Part shown: positions 23,401 through 28,292 of the stretch, one piece after another
Position numbering within the stretch: the first letter of the stretch is position 1
Layout: every line of letters begins with the position of its first letter
Assembly (NCBI RefSeq): GCF_002289565.1
Contig: NZ_NTFY01000003.1
Span: 179,673 to 243,672, forward strand
DNA from: Rhodopirellula sp. SM50
GTDB lineage: Bacteria; Planctomycetota; Planctomycetia; Pirellulales; Pirellulaceae
Reading direction: 5' to 3'
Length of the DNA stretch: 64,000 nt
Made by a program: the position numbers and the translations under genes
The notes under the pieces: generated by a model
Database searches by the model: none
What the model saw: the letters and a program-made list of their open reading frames with translations, nothing else
Told to the model about the DNA's origin: nothing

Positions 23401-23840
23401 TTGGCATCCGGAACGTGGAAACGGGACTCGACGTCGGTCAAGTCAACGTGGTGACGAATAACCAGGGTGGCAGAACGATCGCGACCCTGTCGTTCGCCGG
23501 CCAGTCAACCACAGGCTCATCACTTGCCGATGGGAACTATCGATTGACGATCGGATCCACCAATGTTCGCGATTCCGTCAGCGGTCGTGCGATGAGCGAC
23601 AACTTTGTCTTCGGGCGTCCGTTGTCGGGCGAACCCCAGAGTGATGGATTCTTCCGCTTCTACGGCGACACCGACGGGGACCGTGATGTCGACGGACAAG
23701 ACTACGGGCGATTCGGTCTGAGCTTCCTAAAGTCATCCGGCGATCAGGCCTACAACCCCGACCTGGACTCTGATGGAGACGGTGATGTTGACGGCCAGGA
23801 CTATGGCCGCTTCGGGTTGAACTTTCTAAGAAGACTCTAA
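2460..23840 (+). CDS. Giant secreted multidomain protein: LEPR-XLL-like start, RTX repeats, LamG, FG-GAP, PKD, dockerin (about 7126 aa)
   Basis: Start chosen at ATG 2460, which gives an Arg-rich N-terminus ending in LEERHLLAV, a variant of the planctomycete LEPR-XLL export motif; an in-frame TTG lies at 2448. Order by approximate residue: beta-rich repeats with EF-hand-like loops (50-2090); RTX GGxGxDxL clusters (2093-2301, 2314-2434, 2500-2727, 2857-2926, 3324-3376, 3749-3797, 4889-4921); LamG (3514-3721); FG-GAP/VCBS (3874-4027, 4596-4731); discoidin-like (4042-4176); P-domain-like (4414-4557); prepeptidase-C-like (4794-4877, 5844-5972); leucine-rich repeats (5014-5081); malectin-like (5092-5257); second LamG (5407-5591); PKD/Ig-like (5667-6477); beta-helix-like (6481-6941); Ig-like (6944-7051); dockerin with two Ca loops D-x-DGDxDVDGQDYGRF (7071-7126). 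Likely a calcium-dependent adhesin or surface scaffold. The function is inferred; no catalytic domain was recognised. Confidence 0.9.
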   Translation: MRIHSWFGRAAAHDKSRVRQRNRRVARRMLTETLEERHLLAVTPLSPGETAALRDTVSAVQSFGDRLDQYAAFAQSLPMIEATLGEQIDIGGAFGQSFVRTIQSFLDAPNPTKEGLETKVGTTLGDRGTIDSSISPTEISFTIDASVERSIKTEFDLSEHIPNSSMIIADKLEAELKLKLDFNFTFGIDRTATSATAGAFISFDDDAEQNKLSASLSFAPNVAPLAANLGVLGITLEDPTASVSLMASFDTITEKVSPSQLLTSELSSLVKITTPNAPDNEFSLELDVKTTLEGIDAADAKVTITDSLFDSNPPTISVDVGALSSFRALSPTGLLSALDQASNTLGGLNAFDTIIPFTDGKKLSETIKLADAFESKVIQPATDSQQEGQPGFSSLQQFVVKVADGVQFVLPDANDPNPVNEIVLDFSFEHVFDIAAFEMDFGEGLGDLIGIELDASTRLNVSADVGADFQLGIKLIQPGASFGFDDSTLLSALNGGRGVPSVAGLPDFKVTLRSGKSKEIDLSDITTVGQLISALSTGNLDELKVGFQTATDPVTGDEFSEGLTLIDPTTGTENSKLKIEILNGSLAAASLGLLGFGAAGIFTGTDGKIDDVKHGMMTGQLHGESIADNLYIKQREENNEKLPMFSAGAQLTAGLDGSAKLGFIEVGIANATAVGLVSVDFTPPDPDGNGEISGGEIIEIAGSLGREITAPKPVDFGQAADYSGAVEIVFQKTDDSTATLSIPFIVRATDDAGKIETIARAMNASLDGSSDPNAARIRVGSAMGMLTFTLTDRSDLQKMTVKGGGANQNIVLLGLTEDTSVYVLRPEFGGSAHFDIPLTLSVGGLTLPEGIGGKTLTFDVPDLFNIDLNLKDALDIDFSEMGDDLKRLKDLDPSAIFDAINGAFEMLKGLEAFQDAAFLNEPLPLLGTDLKSVLDLAATFGELIVDLKNDPVDAVGQIDDHLERLLGITNDEAVELSFDTSGDNPALRIDLLLTVDAGGIGFGTVDPLVFETPVSIDLADLGSNDFSNLIDAKGSAALSLMGFAELDISIGIELPDSGNPIPFLYDFDDMDDEDPSNDTGTNLALLVKADASDINFNVAIGPIGASIVQQPGQSLSISGPAGPGEEYARFVVELTDVAEGDDGRHLLSELALTGPNRLSRDDFGFSGDGSVAFDADLDFAGLPTFPVSFALNNIGSLTDPGGLQPDDFHFTVNGVSADQALGGVKDILAGDFDLLSFVGGWDGAFDLIIDAMEGEVFGLELPFIGDKLKDQADFLREIKDSVSANLGDNVENEEGGVFTEIFDDIRQDILDGIGPGGVNLLKDLTNDGQVTIDDVVIGLIEPGPGVEFEILIGSDLGKLDLPFGFDLGIPGLGLEVNAEVEASLGFEFGLSMGVDLDHGFFIDTNDSFLQVFVDVAIPNLNATGELGFLRLDANLLADRGEQAKAMAMVGRDQPLDSQFEIFSNQRGSTANFDVRIIPDDGQGENWKFDAADRMLTFEVESTTSAAELVLRINDTPELAAHFSAVLAEENGLGGGVVDANQRALGVANSFVGQFTVDLIDPALDGEADGKLSFNEIVSVQSFDQVLNIDILAKAALDMHLHAGFGENANFPSIQTGMSVDWEFQLGDDVQLPTVQFVNIELGLGEFLSGFAGGMFEQVEKVLAPVRPIVNFLSEELPVVSELTGGPITVLDLIRMQGGRVARAASFIEAVQKLDSIISNIPDLGDAMLPIGNATFDPNKETDRFTIDGGLVDAFSAMKDAFSAKAPAEGGFDPNNFVASEEDLDEMGDDKLKLGFPILSPANVLGLLGGEVVDLFTLELPTLTLDASIKKFFPLPPFPAVGIELAGNFEAKADFAFGFDTLGIEQFKQSGDFEDIINGFFVFDHENADGSGEDIPELVLGASVTAAAALNVGILSASVGGGIFANVDFNLHDEDDDGKIRLVELLDSVLLGPIHIFDVSGSFDAKLFATVTIDLGVVEIDKSFDLAEVNLFKFDIPRPDGTFAPLAELQGSNLVLNIGDRAGQRDPTGLFGIGTEQAIDYRILAGPAPGEIVVESFGRSQTYQNVAQITGAAGQFDDKISVSEDVTIPVTLSGGDGNDLLIGGSGNDSLSGGPGMDELRGGAGTDLLDGGAGRDNLMGEGGDDELHGGADADELRGGDGDDIARGDGGDDQIFGGGGDDDLSGGAGFDTLLGEGGSDTIDGGDDGDEIQGGDGGDVIWGGSGSDQIFAGGGNDIVHAGTGDDVVFGGIGNDTLFGEEDDDQLFGENSRDTLYGGPGNDLLEGGFASDDLFGGLGDDELFANTSDTSVVDEATHLLVGGGGDDLISAVFPTCDLADLDCSFDNTVFGDGANDEAGNVDPALDGNDIIRTGDGNDTIHAGGGNDQVFASLGIDMDAADADWVDAGSGNDVVFTGQGNDYVIGGFGDDELFGQTGIDVIWGGLQPEGVTRDSFFIRDENDAFPLITDNFELPPRYLQAEAAYPTGYMPPMITPKFTLGQPVEGTAGGGDDKIEGGDGTDFLFGGAGVDIILGGAGSDYIDAGAGNDINVRGGDGDDVVRGGGNNDELNGDAGIDQILGDGGDDKLYGDVGTAGVQLGQRLFGGDGGDILYAYADGINQNASQNVLDGDQLFGDAAGDTLYGSLRKELLVGGAGADFLIGDALLGSDYRKNPAADTTGADDRLFGETGEDRLFGGGGDDEMWGGGDTDYFDGQKGDDTQYGGSGNDLFVVSAMKVQQDGTDVIDGHFGNFPGDNSVDDSTDVMVINGSQLHDTIALSQEIAASKRLRIDYKSGMSASRTIFVDWLDSSGSPVIQQFQVAGLAGNDLIGFAGVHPTLLPLQPIGAEALDLTALVNRSSEAVSTIEGNSGNDTVIGSIAGDLINGGPGSDTMFGFAGDDSLGGDNLDGFVGDRDVMYAGGGNDDLTAGQGTNELYAWSIDPRIADFGIYVDSDGSFHDDSAGGTRSQENTGLNRMLGGVLADQLYGGTVLDFMYGQGGGDTLYRADGTTFESLGNAIPGNEWKDYARETGQVWYVGGTNADDEISVNFVTEPGLLSDHHLITRLTDNGDNFTFDAQVRLDFSATDADGNLIWSPDQIQFDYEALRDAEEALDPTSEIADVLERTAQEARTSLIENLLPPEGDFLAIIVDALDGNDEIIVGPTVQKSVWIDAGAGDDQVTIRGGKAILADRAESSLSADGLTSRNDLPRHAFEVDLHDTGLRLDNLTIDNANDVDWFSFTMPQSMHTLSIEIASASPADEFSFRIYPPSRATDNNVAAITDLSTLAAGDVYLLEVFNDLTPTIYGIEFILDPMGPPQRVDLGLRVDLVRRDLILGGPGHDQLLGGPGADWIIGGPGNDVISGGRDRMASDLLLGGDGDDTFQIIPDQLPEVGNEPDSVFDSVTQTYRPTANDLIDGGSGNDRMLYVGGDLDRLGNPVPDYAAIRYNTGLHRYEFSSLVWDIGTQSYQMEIDASGITQWKQHFLFYQTHNIEDTQFELRDGDDTLHADPEFKYVPAHLSESWVHRYSFDEPTGVFVDSVGGADANLVDLPGGGDSEVTGGQVRLFGGAHATSDYVELPDTLFDGLTSTTIELWATRESVQSWSRIFDFGPSPYFLATWDAAGNGDRELVQWTNDLYDSLAPYVDGQETHLAIAVEQGAGAGGSTRVSLYRDGVFKGVFHTANTLATLNDNNWLGRSKFTNDLTADASYNEFRIHNRALTPEEVASSYSIGADAPGTGEEWGIKLGDFQQGATEAQLIVSGGNGDDELFGGALADWIEGGPGHDLIVGGSGNDELLGGSGDDQIFGLKESVVPRPPSGVSGHSSLGASEAYEYSLVPPFFALPQTRLAGLDLHSLESQTEPLNLSLSPEVVGLDGVSVRERLSELRPIGDFNADGREDFLAVSDTTSYVLLGPVELDAIERVDQFAEIVIDHAALGRPAERFGDINGDGNADLAFVRDEDGVTLATVVLGGAKMNDTQDWPRLWDDNLATAGTSFRSIDLTGMPLSSEVPVEVSIAEITGDAYDDLVILAGSTAEEKHDVGAFIRTSPARGRFVRIKNMGDLPRELHLAEVEVFPCDVTPAGDCGFTPTPGVYDQNDLARQFKGARIFSKVGEQFFAHTQDATTLLDGGPQSGNAVYTVTGIGNEVVIDLGSTQDIGTIRLWQRSDMGSPQRLSDVEVTVQTGREISNDEYEPDSIVALDHWRGVVPFPNASLEMVVVDEGYWSNGGVVFSGGTISTMQSLEFSDAQTQIVNNPSLFRPLTLSAIAEDSNGDGVNEIVFGNRNTDVGIYQALPAQVTASPPSTSFSGTAPLDIAVNGMATRLRISFEENTAETSETPEPNTAEKLVDQINRKLSDTEFSGRVFATAVDGRIQMTTVQLGEDIRLGVFGAELGFETRTEIERIYAPDDDNRGTLFPQPFDTSEDDEEFYFNIASGQQLGIITDIEITVDITHDFLPNLALRLGKTEDAFSFDESFFVPLAANIGTSTDSFRNTTFSDNAVTHITDFDILNYDNQVFRPLEPLDLFVGTTPGKKIALQVQETDTGGTATGTVHALSLKLTTSFHEFATGSVVPLDVSASSSHFLSLPGVSGPQQVVEAIRFGSSYEPTALTDLNHDGYGDVAFSHPNKLEIYRGSPRNISASDSASLIINGTGLSAASGDFDGDGTTDLAVTQIQNQNQSGAVFLFWAIGDLMASGTMTLDLQDADLEFDGGLESGTSPVFSRMDLNADGMDDLVISAGLARNESGANEAGRLYVVYGASARSAVPTTGLIDLENFSVPGSGSFVVDTNTGRPSEFNDSGQPYALGAADDEQWFRFTTLGDGQATDVIRLLSQPMTTLVADLIDADGASIASNQSVFDLRHLTAGTYYLRVYGSTDPFTIEFDAPQRGFGHGSTTLPDRDLIDGGDGDDTLVGNNDIDRIFGGGGGDTVIGEPFEQRDASPSDASLVVPQVDEQISAEPHVSLDTEIEIGNQAVARAIATQLGQPITVDTDGAFQPLGPFFASQLNTIALLNAAGLGLTTTVGLDRIPNVRHLSLSGNDFTGINELSTLTQLRSLDLSNNPNLTDINALGSLASLQHLYLEGTDVLADTKIAAFSGADPGEGLDLNGDFVYAVNMRGPATTVRGVNFTTDAVTGIGYSATNEILNWQTPDYGTTTDDNNLESIMQSIRWSSTPEPLTVDLANLVPGQRYKLQLLFHEDNPNRGFDIFVEGDLIADDFTAGFTPPEHGAVVAYNFIATDEGLNIELNGQPTLFADKNPVLQGLTLEHIDSQILFDPIPTLSRLTELQTLTLPVAGLSPAGQNLVGSEGTPINLTANNSGVWTVRDPDSATVATGTGTLISFTPSATGVYTITHPDTGAFPFFSQNVAPLIQGLVATNVQQGHTRSDTDFYTGVADAGTTTTQVSITERAIGVVTDLTTGSLEMNDDIVELDSSILNESLDVTVGFWVNANSTDQPFQTIIRGSSARTNSEFEMYLHGSNELFVGIYGNGVDFHFANVGAALKNGTWLNSWNHVAFVRDSGRQQWAFYVNGQEIELVDKQVQQSIQVDADRFFLGNANSLGFNPLEANLDEVGIWRRALNADQIQAIRDNGIVGNEADLAAYFPLNELGGDVVYDRSPNRRNGIVRSVDEATDVTWSTEGGVADQEFVAITPGEYDLVVIAHDEHGASDRAEVLVVVENVAPTARITPDADFTAAVGQTVTLDALASTDPGNDELTFTWTVTTSALPEPGSAAPIATGDTFEFVPSVSGRHTGTLTATDPYGGMSTDTVLVNVNPVAPNLDGQTGLEGDVFLFDASGESAKAADAVRTYAWRVAQGANTIDTGDQYDFAFVPPDDGEYAVELRITDHHAPDLPLTEVEPNNTRPTAQSLEGANWNLQSNAAIPNSTMIPHVSISGRLAPAADFRDLYSFEATQDSQLSFIIDELTTTTNQGYMVLYNATGNAVASNSALTDLTAIAPADGRYYVEVVSWGATFNYALHVSIQNHAANSFVSATSTATVNAANVNSAVEIVGPRIGTEGVQVTLDSIVNDPGSADTFTYLWEIRDEANQLVGLDTANNLESVRFTPTDNGLYTAKLTVTDDDGGATTMTTPIQVLNVNPAVSLVSSVTQIDEQQLGNLVTFTGNFTDVTADNVAQSYVWDFGDGTSDNTTWTPSHVYADSGVYTVTLTVTDKDGGVGTASATVTINNLAPSNLTLTGPTQSNEDTAVVFTGTVSDLNGLNNSSIDLEPLRGTIDFGDGVKLPLLLIRTAATGDYTFTSRHIFADPGTYDVTVEVRDDEGGKTSASHSIAITDNTPPRVIADAISPDPRNAAVDQISLDFGETVSGFERSDLALALDGGANLLSGSAATLTDNGNGVWTLGGLAGLTTGEGDYKLSLHAASSGITDAVNLGLASNLSLVWTMDTTAPTVIVDPLTTSSGSPRLTGTVDDSAAMISVTVNETTYDAVNLGDGTWRLPKDTIATLPDGDYDVMVTATDPATNQGTDATTGELTVASEIETLVSLDASGNLIIKDIVTDNADRLTIRRDAANLVVSDVSAKPLLLGTDIVGATGDATSSITVPLNLISGAIRVNIDAVNKTLADEVLIDFASGGFFAVPGGFDVVGVGEQANKLTVTGTGNTGAVYSTAVVPLGQTQVTVSEAGESNTIRYSQFKTLAFDGLATFVSTSTLNVGSGSLTIGSTTPVDLSSLTMIGGGTLTADRTTLGAAETLTGRGTVATRLTGQADSLILANGTLSIGNQNATDGFQTDGEIRVGKRNVTLRDADVAELGPLTTLGENGHPGLLAATGGFLIDAGRNVTGFGTLDAKNDVALLSVINGSVSGKRAFERVTLEGYITGTGSYNNVLFAGDSTHSPGLSAAVTNHGEVGYADDSKIELEIGGTADGQFDQLRHSGSVSLNGDLVVSLLGAFVPQEGDFFTLIMADGGVEDAFDTATLPVLPDGLAWDLIYSANEVRLEVFSVPFVENVVINGGSASRSSLTSIEVTFSAEVQQSSLVGAFGIRNVETGLDVGQVNVVTNNQGGRTIATLSFAGQSTTGSSLADGNYRLTIGSTNVRDSVSGRAMSDNFVFGRPLSGEPQSDGFFRFYGDTDGDRDVDGQDYGRFGLSFLKSSGDQAYNPDLDSDGDGDVDGQDYGRFGLNFLRRL
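8736..10640 (+). repeat. Main block of RTX (hemolysin-type) nonapeptide calcium-binding repeats
   Basis: Within the giant gene the sequence repeats the pattern GGxGxDxLx many times, for example GGSGNDSLSGG and GGDGDD. At DNA level this is a GGCGG-rich, low-complexity array. It is interrupted by two non-repeat inserts near 9360-9400 and 9770-9955. RTX repeats fold into a parallel beta-roll that binds Ca2+ outside the cell. Shorter outlying clusters occur at about 11030-11235, 12430-12585, 13705-13850 and 17125-17220. Confidence 0.9.
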
Positions 23841-24428
23841 CTGGACTGCCGGAGCAGGTGGGCGACGACGACCAAAATCACTGGGACGTGTTTCAGCCTG
23901 GAAACTTGACACTCAACTTTACAAATCAAACAGAATCTGGTGTTCGGCGATAATTGACGCATTGCCTCAACAAATCGGATAGCAGCACCGAGTCGCAACA
24001 ACAGAGGTTCATCACTACGTCAAATTTGCTTCGGCGGGGCTAAAATTAACCGCACTTCGCAGATGACACATAACCATTGGCTGGCTAATTTGGGCACGCC
24101 TTACACTATCCTTCATCAACAGGAAGCGAGACCGAAGGGCGAGCGAGTGCCCCCTATGGTCCTCGATGCTTCGTTTCATAACTCGCGCAGGTTGCATCGA
24201 CCGATGCGGCGTAGCGAGATTGCTTGGGCGCGGTCTTCTCAAATATTCGGACCGGAATGAGCGGAAACTGCGCCGAAATGGTTAATTGGCGTACGCGCCC
24301 GCAGGTTACCGAAGTCTCGGGGCGGATTATCTTCGAAATAGAGATTGTTCCAATCTCCGCAGCCAAACTGGCAGAGGAGGCCTGCCCGCGTTAGGGTAGA
24401 TTCCGCGGCGTGAAAGAAAGAAACGCGA
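23841..24428. other. Non-coding interval after the giant gene
   Basis: About 590 bases with no convincing gene. Small overlapping frames at 24015-24366 on both strands show no motif. The stretch at 24187-24201 contains GGTTGCATCGACCG, which recurs at 43161-43174; both copies sit in non-coding DNA and may be remnants of one dispersed element. I saw no clear terminator after the giant gene. Confidence 0.4.
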
Positions 24429-25130
24429 TTGGATCGCACCCTCAAATCATCGAGCACAGTAGTGAACCTTCGAATTCTTGTCGTTGCGATCTTGGCTCTC
24501 GATTTCTCATTTGGCTCTGCAAACCTTTTTGCGCAGGATGGCTGGCGTAAACTTTTCAATGGCCGTGATCTGGCCGGTTGGAAAACGAACGTCCATCCGG
24601 ATTCGTTTCAGGTCAGAGATGGATTGCTCCGAGCTCATTGCACAGTGCCAAATCAGCGTTCACATCTGTTCTTCGTTGGGCAAAGCGGCGATCTGGTGAA
24701 GTTCACGAATTTTGAACTCGTTGTCGTTTTCCGCGGAGAGCCTTGCTCGAACTCAGGGGTCTTCTTTCACACGGATATGTCGACGCGCGATGGCAAGTTG
24801 CACCTAGCGAAGGGCTATGAAGTCAATATGAACAACTGCCCCACCGAAAAACAGAAAACGGGAAGCCTCTATTCCGTTGTCCCTGTAAGTGACTCTGGCA
24901 TTGATGATACGAATTGGACGACACTCCATCTGACCGTACGAGAAAAGCGAATCGTAGTGAAGCTCAATGGCGGGCAGATCATCGATTACACCGAACCAGA
25001 CGAAGTTCAGCGTCCACCGAAACGAAGTGGTCGAAGAATTGACCCGAGCGGTGGGGCCATCGCAATACAGGCACATGACCCCGACAGTGTCTACTTTTTC
25101 AAAGAGATCCGCATCCGGGAACTGCCGTGA
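24429..25130 (+). CDS. DUF1080 / 3-keto-disaccharide hydrolase-family secreted protein
   Basis: The protein is 233 aa from TTG 24429, preceded by a purine-rich GAAAGAAAG; an in-frame GTG at 24462 is an alternative and gives a more standard signal peptide (MNLRILVVAILAL... ending near ANLFAQ). The mature protein begins with GWRKLFNGRDLAGWK, the family signature, and ends with a typical beta-strand pattern (VYFFKEIRIREL). The family has a concanavalin-like beta-jellyroll fold, and some members hydrolyse 3-keto-disaccharides; planctomycetes carry many copies. It is likely periplasmic. It stands alone: the giant gene is upstream and a decayed gene downstream. The family call is strong; the substrate is unknown. 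Confidence 0.85.
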   Translation: MDRTLKSSSTVVNLRILVVAILALDFSFGSANLFAQDGWRKLFNGRDLAGWKTNVHPDSFQVRDGLLRAHCTVPNQRSHLFFVGQSGDLVKFTNFELVVVFRGEPCSNSGVFFHTDMSTRDGKLHLAKGYEVNMNNCPTEKQKTGSLYSVVPVSDSGIDDTNWTTLHLTVREKRIVVKLNGGQIIDYTEPDEVQRPPKRSGRRIDPSGGAIAIQAHDPDSVYFFKEIRIRELP

Positions 25131-25461
25131 CGCGGTCGTACACCTACTTCTTCTCAGCGAACGCCAATACCAATCACGTTGGGGTCGGTCGGCGTTGCAT
25201 CAAAACGTGAGGGCGATTGCCAATGGGTGGGCCAAGAGAGAAACGGGAGGGTGGGAACAGCATTCCCGCCGGCCCGTTGCTGCCGCCGCTTCGCGTCGAT
25301 AGCTCACGACGAGTCCATCGAACGTGGACCGATCAACTGCTCGGCAACATCGGTCGGTAGACCTGATTTGGCGATCGCCTCGGGCCACAATATTGCTGGA
25401 GGGTGCTCGATCAATGCCCTCTTCAAGCGAATCGAATCAAAATCATCGTGCAGATATTGGC
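25131..25461. other. Non-coding interval before a broken gene
   Basis: About 330 bases. An open frame runs through part of it (from 25179) into the next gene remnant, but the translated part before about 25480 has no coding character, with mixed Cys/Arg/Pro composition. No promoter or terminator could be assigned. Confidence 0.35.
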
Positions 25462-26587
25462 GTGCCCCGCAAGACAAGGCTTCCCCAACTGCGTCGAGTG
25501 ACAAGAAGGTTCGCAAGGATCAGAACAAACGCGAGAAAGCCAAACGCGAAGCGGCACGCCAGAAGCGGCGACAACGTCGCCGTCAAGCTAATCACTCAAG
25601 TGACAGCGATCAGTTCGTTGATTCGGCTCACGAAAATCTGTTTGCCAGCGGCGCTGGCATTTTGCCTGGCGAAGAATCGCTGAGCGATGTGGAATCAGAT
25701 GCAGGCAACCCTGGCATCACCGCATGGTGGAATCGCTATATGGAGGCCGATGGATCGCAGCGTCTCTCGATGGTGCGGGAGAAACTCTCGGAAGAGCTCG
25801 ACGCAGAATGGCGTGAAGCGCTTTTTCCTGAAGCGGTGTTTGAGTGCGAGACGTGCTATGATGCCAGCGACTATGTGGGGCTGCTGGAAACATTGGCATC
25901 TGATCATCGCGATCTCTACGAAACGGGGTTGTTATGGTTCTTACGTAGCCGAGTCAGCCACTATCTTTCGGCGGGCAATACGGAACGAATTGACGACGCC
26001 GTCTCACAAGATGCCGCTGCGATGAAAGAGACTGACGATGCCGATGCGATCAAGCGTCTGGAATCCGTCTTGGAGGAAAACAATGCCAACAGGGACGAGG
26101 ATGTGGTTCTCTTGCGAGCCGAAATGATTCGACGACTGACGGGTAAGACGAATACGAAGTGGGTGCCGAATCAGTTGCTGGCACGAAAAATCGCGCCGGT
26201 GAGAATCGCTATCTACTGAGCTTCGAGTTTGCACATTGGTTGTCGTCCCAGCGAAGTATTCCGCCGATCGCGGCTGACGAGCTTCGCCGCCTCGTGCTGT
26301 GCACGCTCTCGCGTGATGGCATCACGATGCGGTCCTACTTCGATGGATTCTCCCAATCCGCGCTTGACCAACATCTTTCCGGAATGCTGGGACTCATGTC
26401 GCTGGATCGGTTCAAGGCCCCCGCAACCCTGATCGCCGTCGAACACTTCGTCTCGTTTCTAAGTGAAATCGGACTTGTCAAACCCAAGTCTCAAACACGT
26501 TCAAAGAAAGTCCTTCCGAACCTCAGGTCGCGACTGCAGCGAGCCTTCGGTGACGAGTGGCTTCGTTTTCTTTCTTGGACCCGCTAA
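25462..26587 (+). pseudogene. Frameshifted conserved-hypothetical gene (basic N-terminus, helical body)
   Basis: Two frames together make one plausible protein. The first (up to 26219) holds a very basic stretch (KVRKDQNKREKAKREAARQ) and then an acidic, helical body. It ends with a nonsense tail. The next frame (effectively from about 26190 to 26587) continues with helical sequence such as LLSFEFAHWLSSQRSI up to WLRFLSWTR. The switch is best placed at a run of five A at 26186-26190, where one more A would give a smooth join. At the 5' end a GTG at 25462 followed by PRKT would also join after a one-base change near 25474. Two frame breaks argue for a pseudogene, or for sequence error. I do not recognise the family. 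Confidence 0.5.
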
Positions 26588-26655
26588 GAAACTCGGATCG
26601 ATAGAGAGTCTTTAAAGCGGCGTGGTCGTTCACCGAGAACAGTCGATGCAATGGC

Positions 26656-27084
26656 ATGAAGAAAAACACCCTTGAGATTTACAAACAGGACAAGTACTAA
26701 GAGAGGGTCGTGCGAGCGATGGCGGCTGTTTTAGAGAGGCAGGAGTCGGTTTCGCCGATCGACGTGATGATGCAGTTGCAGCGTCTGACCCCGAAACAAA
26801 TCGAGGACTGGCGGTTTGGTCGTATTACCTGCCTGGAACGTGTAACGGTGGGAGGACTTGGGGCCGTGAACCGAATCCTACGGTTGATGGGTTTTCACGC
26901 GCACGACCGGAACTTGATCCCGTCGCAAATCGTTTATCGCAAATGGGGCAAGGGCAAGAAACGAATCACGCTTCGATTTCCAGCATCCGGAGAACCGAAG
27001 TTGGAAGCCGCTTGGTCGCGGCGTTACACCTGTCGAAAGCTGCATGCCGATGCGGTTACAGCAAAGGGGATGAGCAAGCCATAA
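26656..27084 (+). pseudogene. Small conserved-hypothetical gene interrupted by an in-frame TAA
   Basis: The clear body runs from GTG 26710 to 27084 (124 aa) and includes QIEDWRFGRITCLERV, VNRILRLMGFHAHD and YRKWGKGKK. From memory this type of short protein recurs in planctomycete genomes. In the same frame, upstream, ATG 26656 starts a peptide of 14 codons (MKKNTLEIYKQDKY), followed by TAA at 26698-26700 and then ERVVRAMAAVLERQ. The natural start of this kind of protein would be the upstream ATG, so the TAA looks like a nonsense change. A shorter product from GTG 26710 remains possible. The function is unknown; the Trp/Arg-rich core could bind nucleic acid, but that is only a guess. Confidence 0.5.
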
Positions 27085-27363
27085 TCGATCTTGCCCCGCT
27101 TGCCCCGAACTTGCCTCGGTTGCATCGCCCGCTCGCAGTTCGGTCAGATTCTTGGACGCACAGATCTAGAAATCTCGGACCAGAGCGTGGCGAAACTGCG
27201 CCTAACCCGCGTGACAGCCAGTGGTGGCGAGAGCGAAGCGGCGGAGGGATGGGCTACGTGCGTGGTGCTTAATGAACAACGCATAGCACCGATGACACGG
27301 AGTCTCGGTTGTCGATAAAATCAGAGCGACCATGCCTCGATGAATGCCCCCCCTTAGATTGCT

Positions 27364-27960
27364 ATGGACGCTCAAGTCATCTCCACAGTCATAAGTGGCG
27401 TATTTGCCATCGCAGCCGCACTTGGATCTATCGTGCTGAAGCATCACCTCGACCGTCGCAAAGTCCGAGATTCGATACCGCCTGCGGCCCCTGTGATCAA
27501 CCCATACGAACCCCCGACTGTTCCAGAGACGCTCATCGATTTGCGATCGGCGGATCCTCGCGCGAAGCCAAGCTACCTGTCGCGAAAGGTGCTGCTAATT
27601 CCAATCGCCACCGTTGTCGTCGGAACGGTTCTTGGGATCGTATCGCGATTGCTTCGCCCCTACGCAAATGTCGGTGGAACTCACTACGAGGCGTTGGCGG
27701 CTTTGGTAATACTGCTTGTAGGTTGCCTAGTTCTTATCAACGTCAACCGACTTGGTCGCGGATTCCTTGGTCACTTGCTTTATCAGCTGGAGAACTTGGC
27801 GATGTGGTCGGGATTTGCGTGCGGCTGGTCACTGGTACACGGCTACTTCTGGGGGGATCTGATAGGTCTGAGCATTGCCTGGTGGTTTGGTTGCTCAGTA
27901 TTCGGCAGTGTTGTATTGGCCGTGTTCCAATCGAGGGAACAACCCACTGTCGTACATTGA
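27364..27960 (+). CDS. Hypothetical small integral membrane protein
   Basis: The protein is 198 aa from ATG 27364. I do not recognise a family. A hydrophobic segment sits at the N-terminus (about residues 5-25), then a basic/proline linker with INPYEPP, then three more membrane segments (about 76-96, 108-128 and 145-185). The NPYEPP element is common in small planctomycete membrane proteins. The gene is flanked by decayed genes and stands alone. A stem-loop at 28059-28083 follows about 100 bases after the stop. The coding call is supported by length and consistent membrane topology. Confidence 0.65.
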   Translation: MDAQVISTVISGVFAIAAALGSIVLKHHLDRRKVRDSIPPAAPVINPYEPPTVPETLIDLRSADPRAKPSYLSRKVLLIPIATVVVGTVLGIVSRLLRPYANVGGTHYEALAALVILLVGCLVLINVNRLGRGFLGHLLYQLENLAMWSGFACGWSLVHGYFWGDLIGLSIAWWFGCSVFGSVVLAVFQSREQPTVVH

Positions 27961-28292
27961 CATGCGTCCTTGCCCTTGTGCAGCTTGGCGTCCTTGCCAA
28001 CCGATGTCGATTTCGAAGCTGTAAGCGTTCTATCTGCCCAGGGTGACCTTGCTGTCGGGGGAAGCTGCCGGCGGCCGCTTCCCTGACACCTTTCATCCCC
28101 ATCATCCGGGAAGCAAGCAAGTTCAAGTCGGCGTCTGACGATTGACGATCGCCGAATTCGGATCAGAGGCGGCGAAGTCGTTTTGCTGATATACTGGGGG
28201 CCTTGCCTGAGCCTCCCACCGCATTCGTTTACCTCGCTTTGGAATCCTGCTGCTGGCCCAACTGTGGCTCGCGTCACTGGTCCATCGACCCT
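27961..28292. other. Intergenic interval with stem-loop
   Basis: About 330 bases without a gene. The only clear structure is an inverted repeat GGGAAGC / GCTTCCC at 28059-28065 and 28077-28083 with an 11-base GC-rich loop. It has no T-run, so it is at best a weak terminator for the membrane-protein gene upstream. Confidence 0.35.

Noticed and set aside
24015..24366. Small frames on both strands after the giant gene
   Set aside because: Mutually overlapping, Arg/Ser-rich and built partly on a dispersed repeat; no support for translation.
27091..27318. 75-codon frame after the interrupted small gene
   Set aside because: No binding site or motif; overlaps another frame of equal quality and contains repeat-like DNA.
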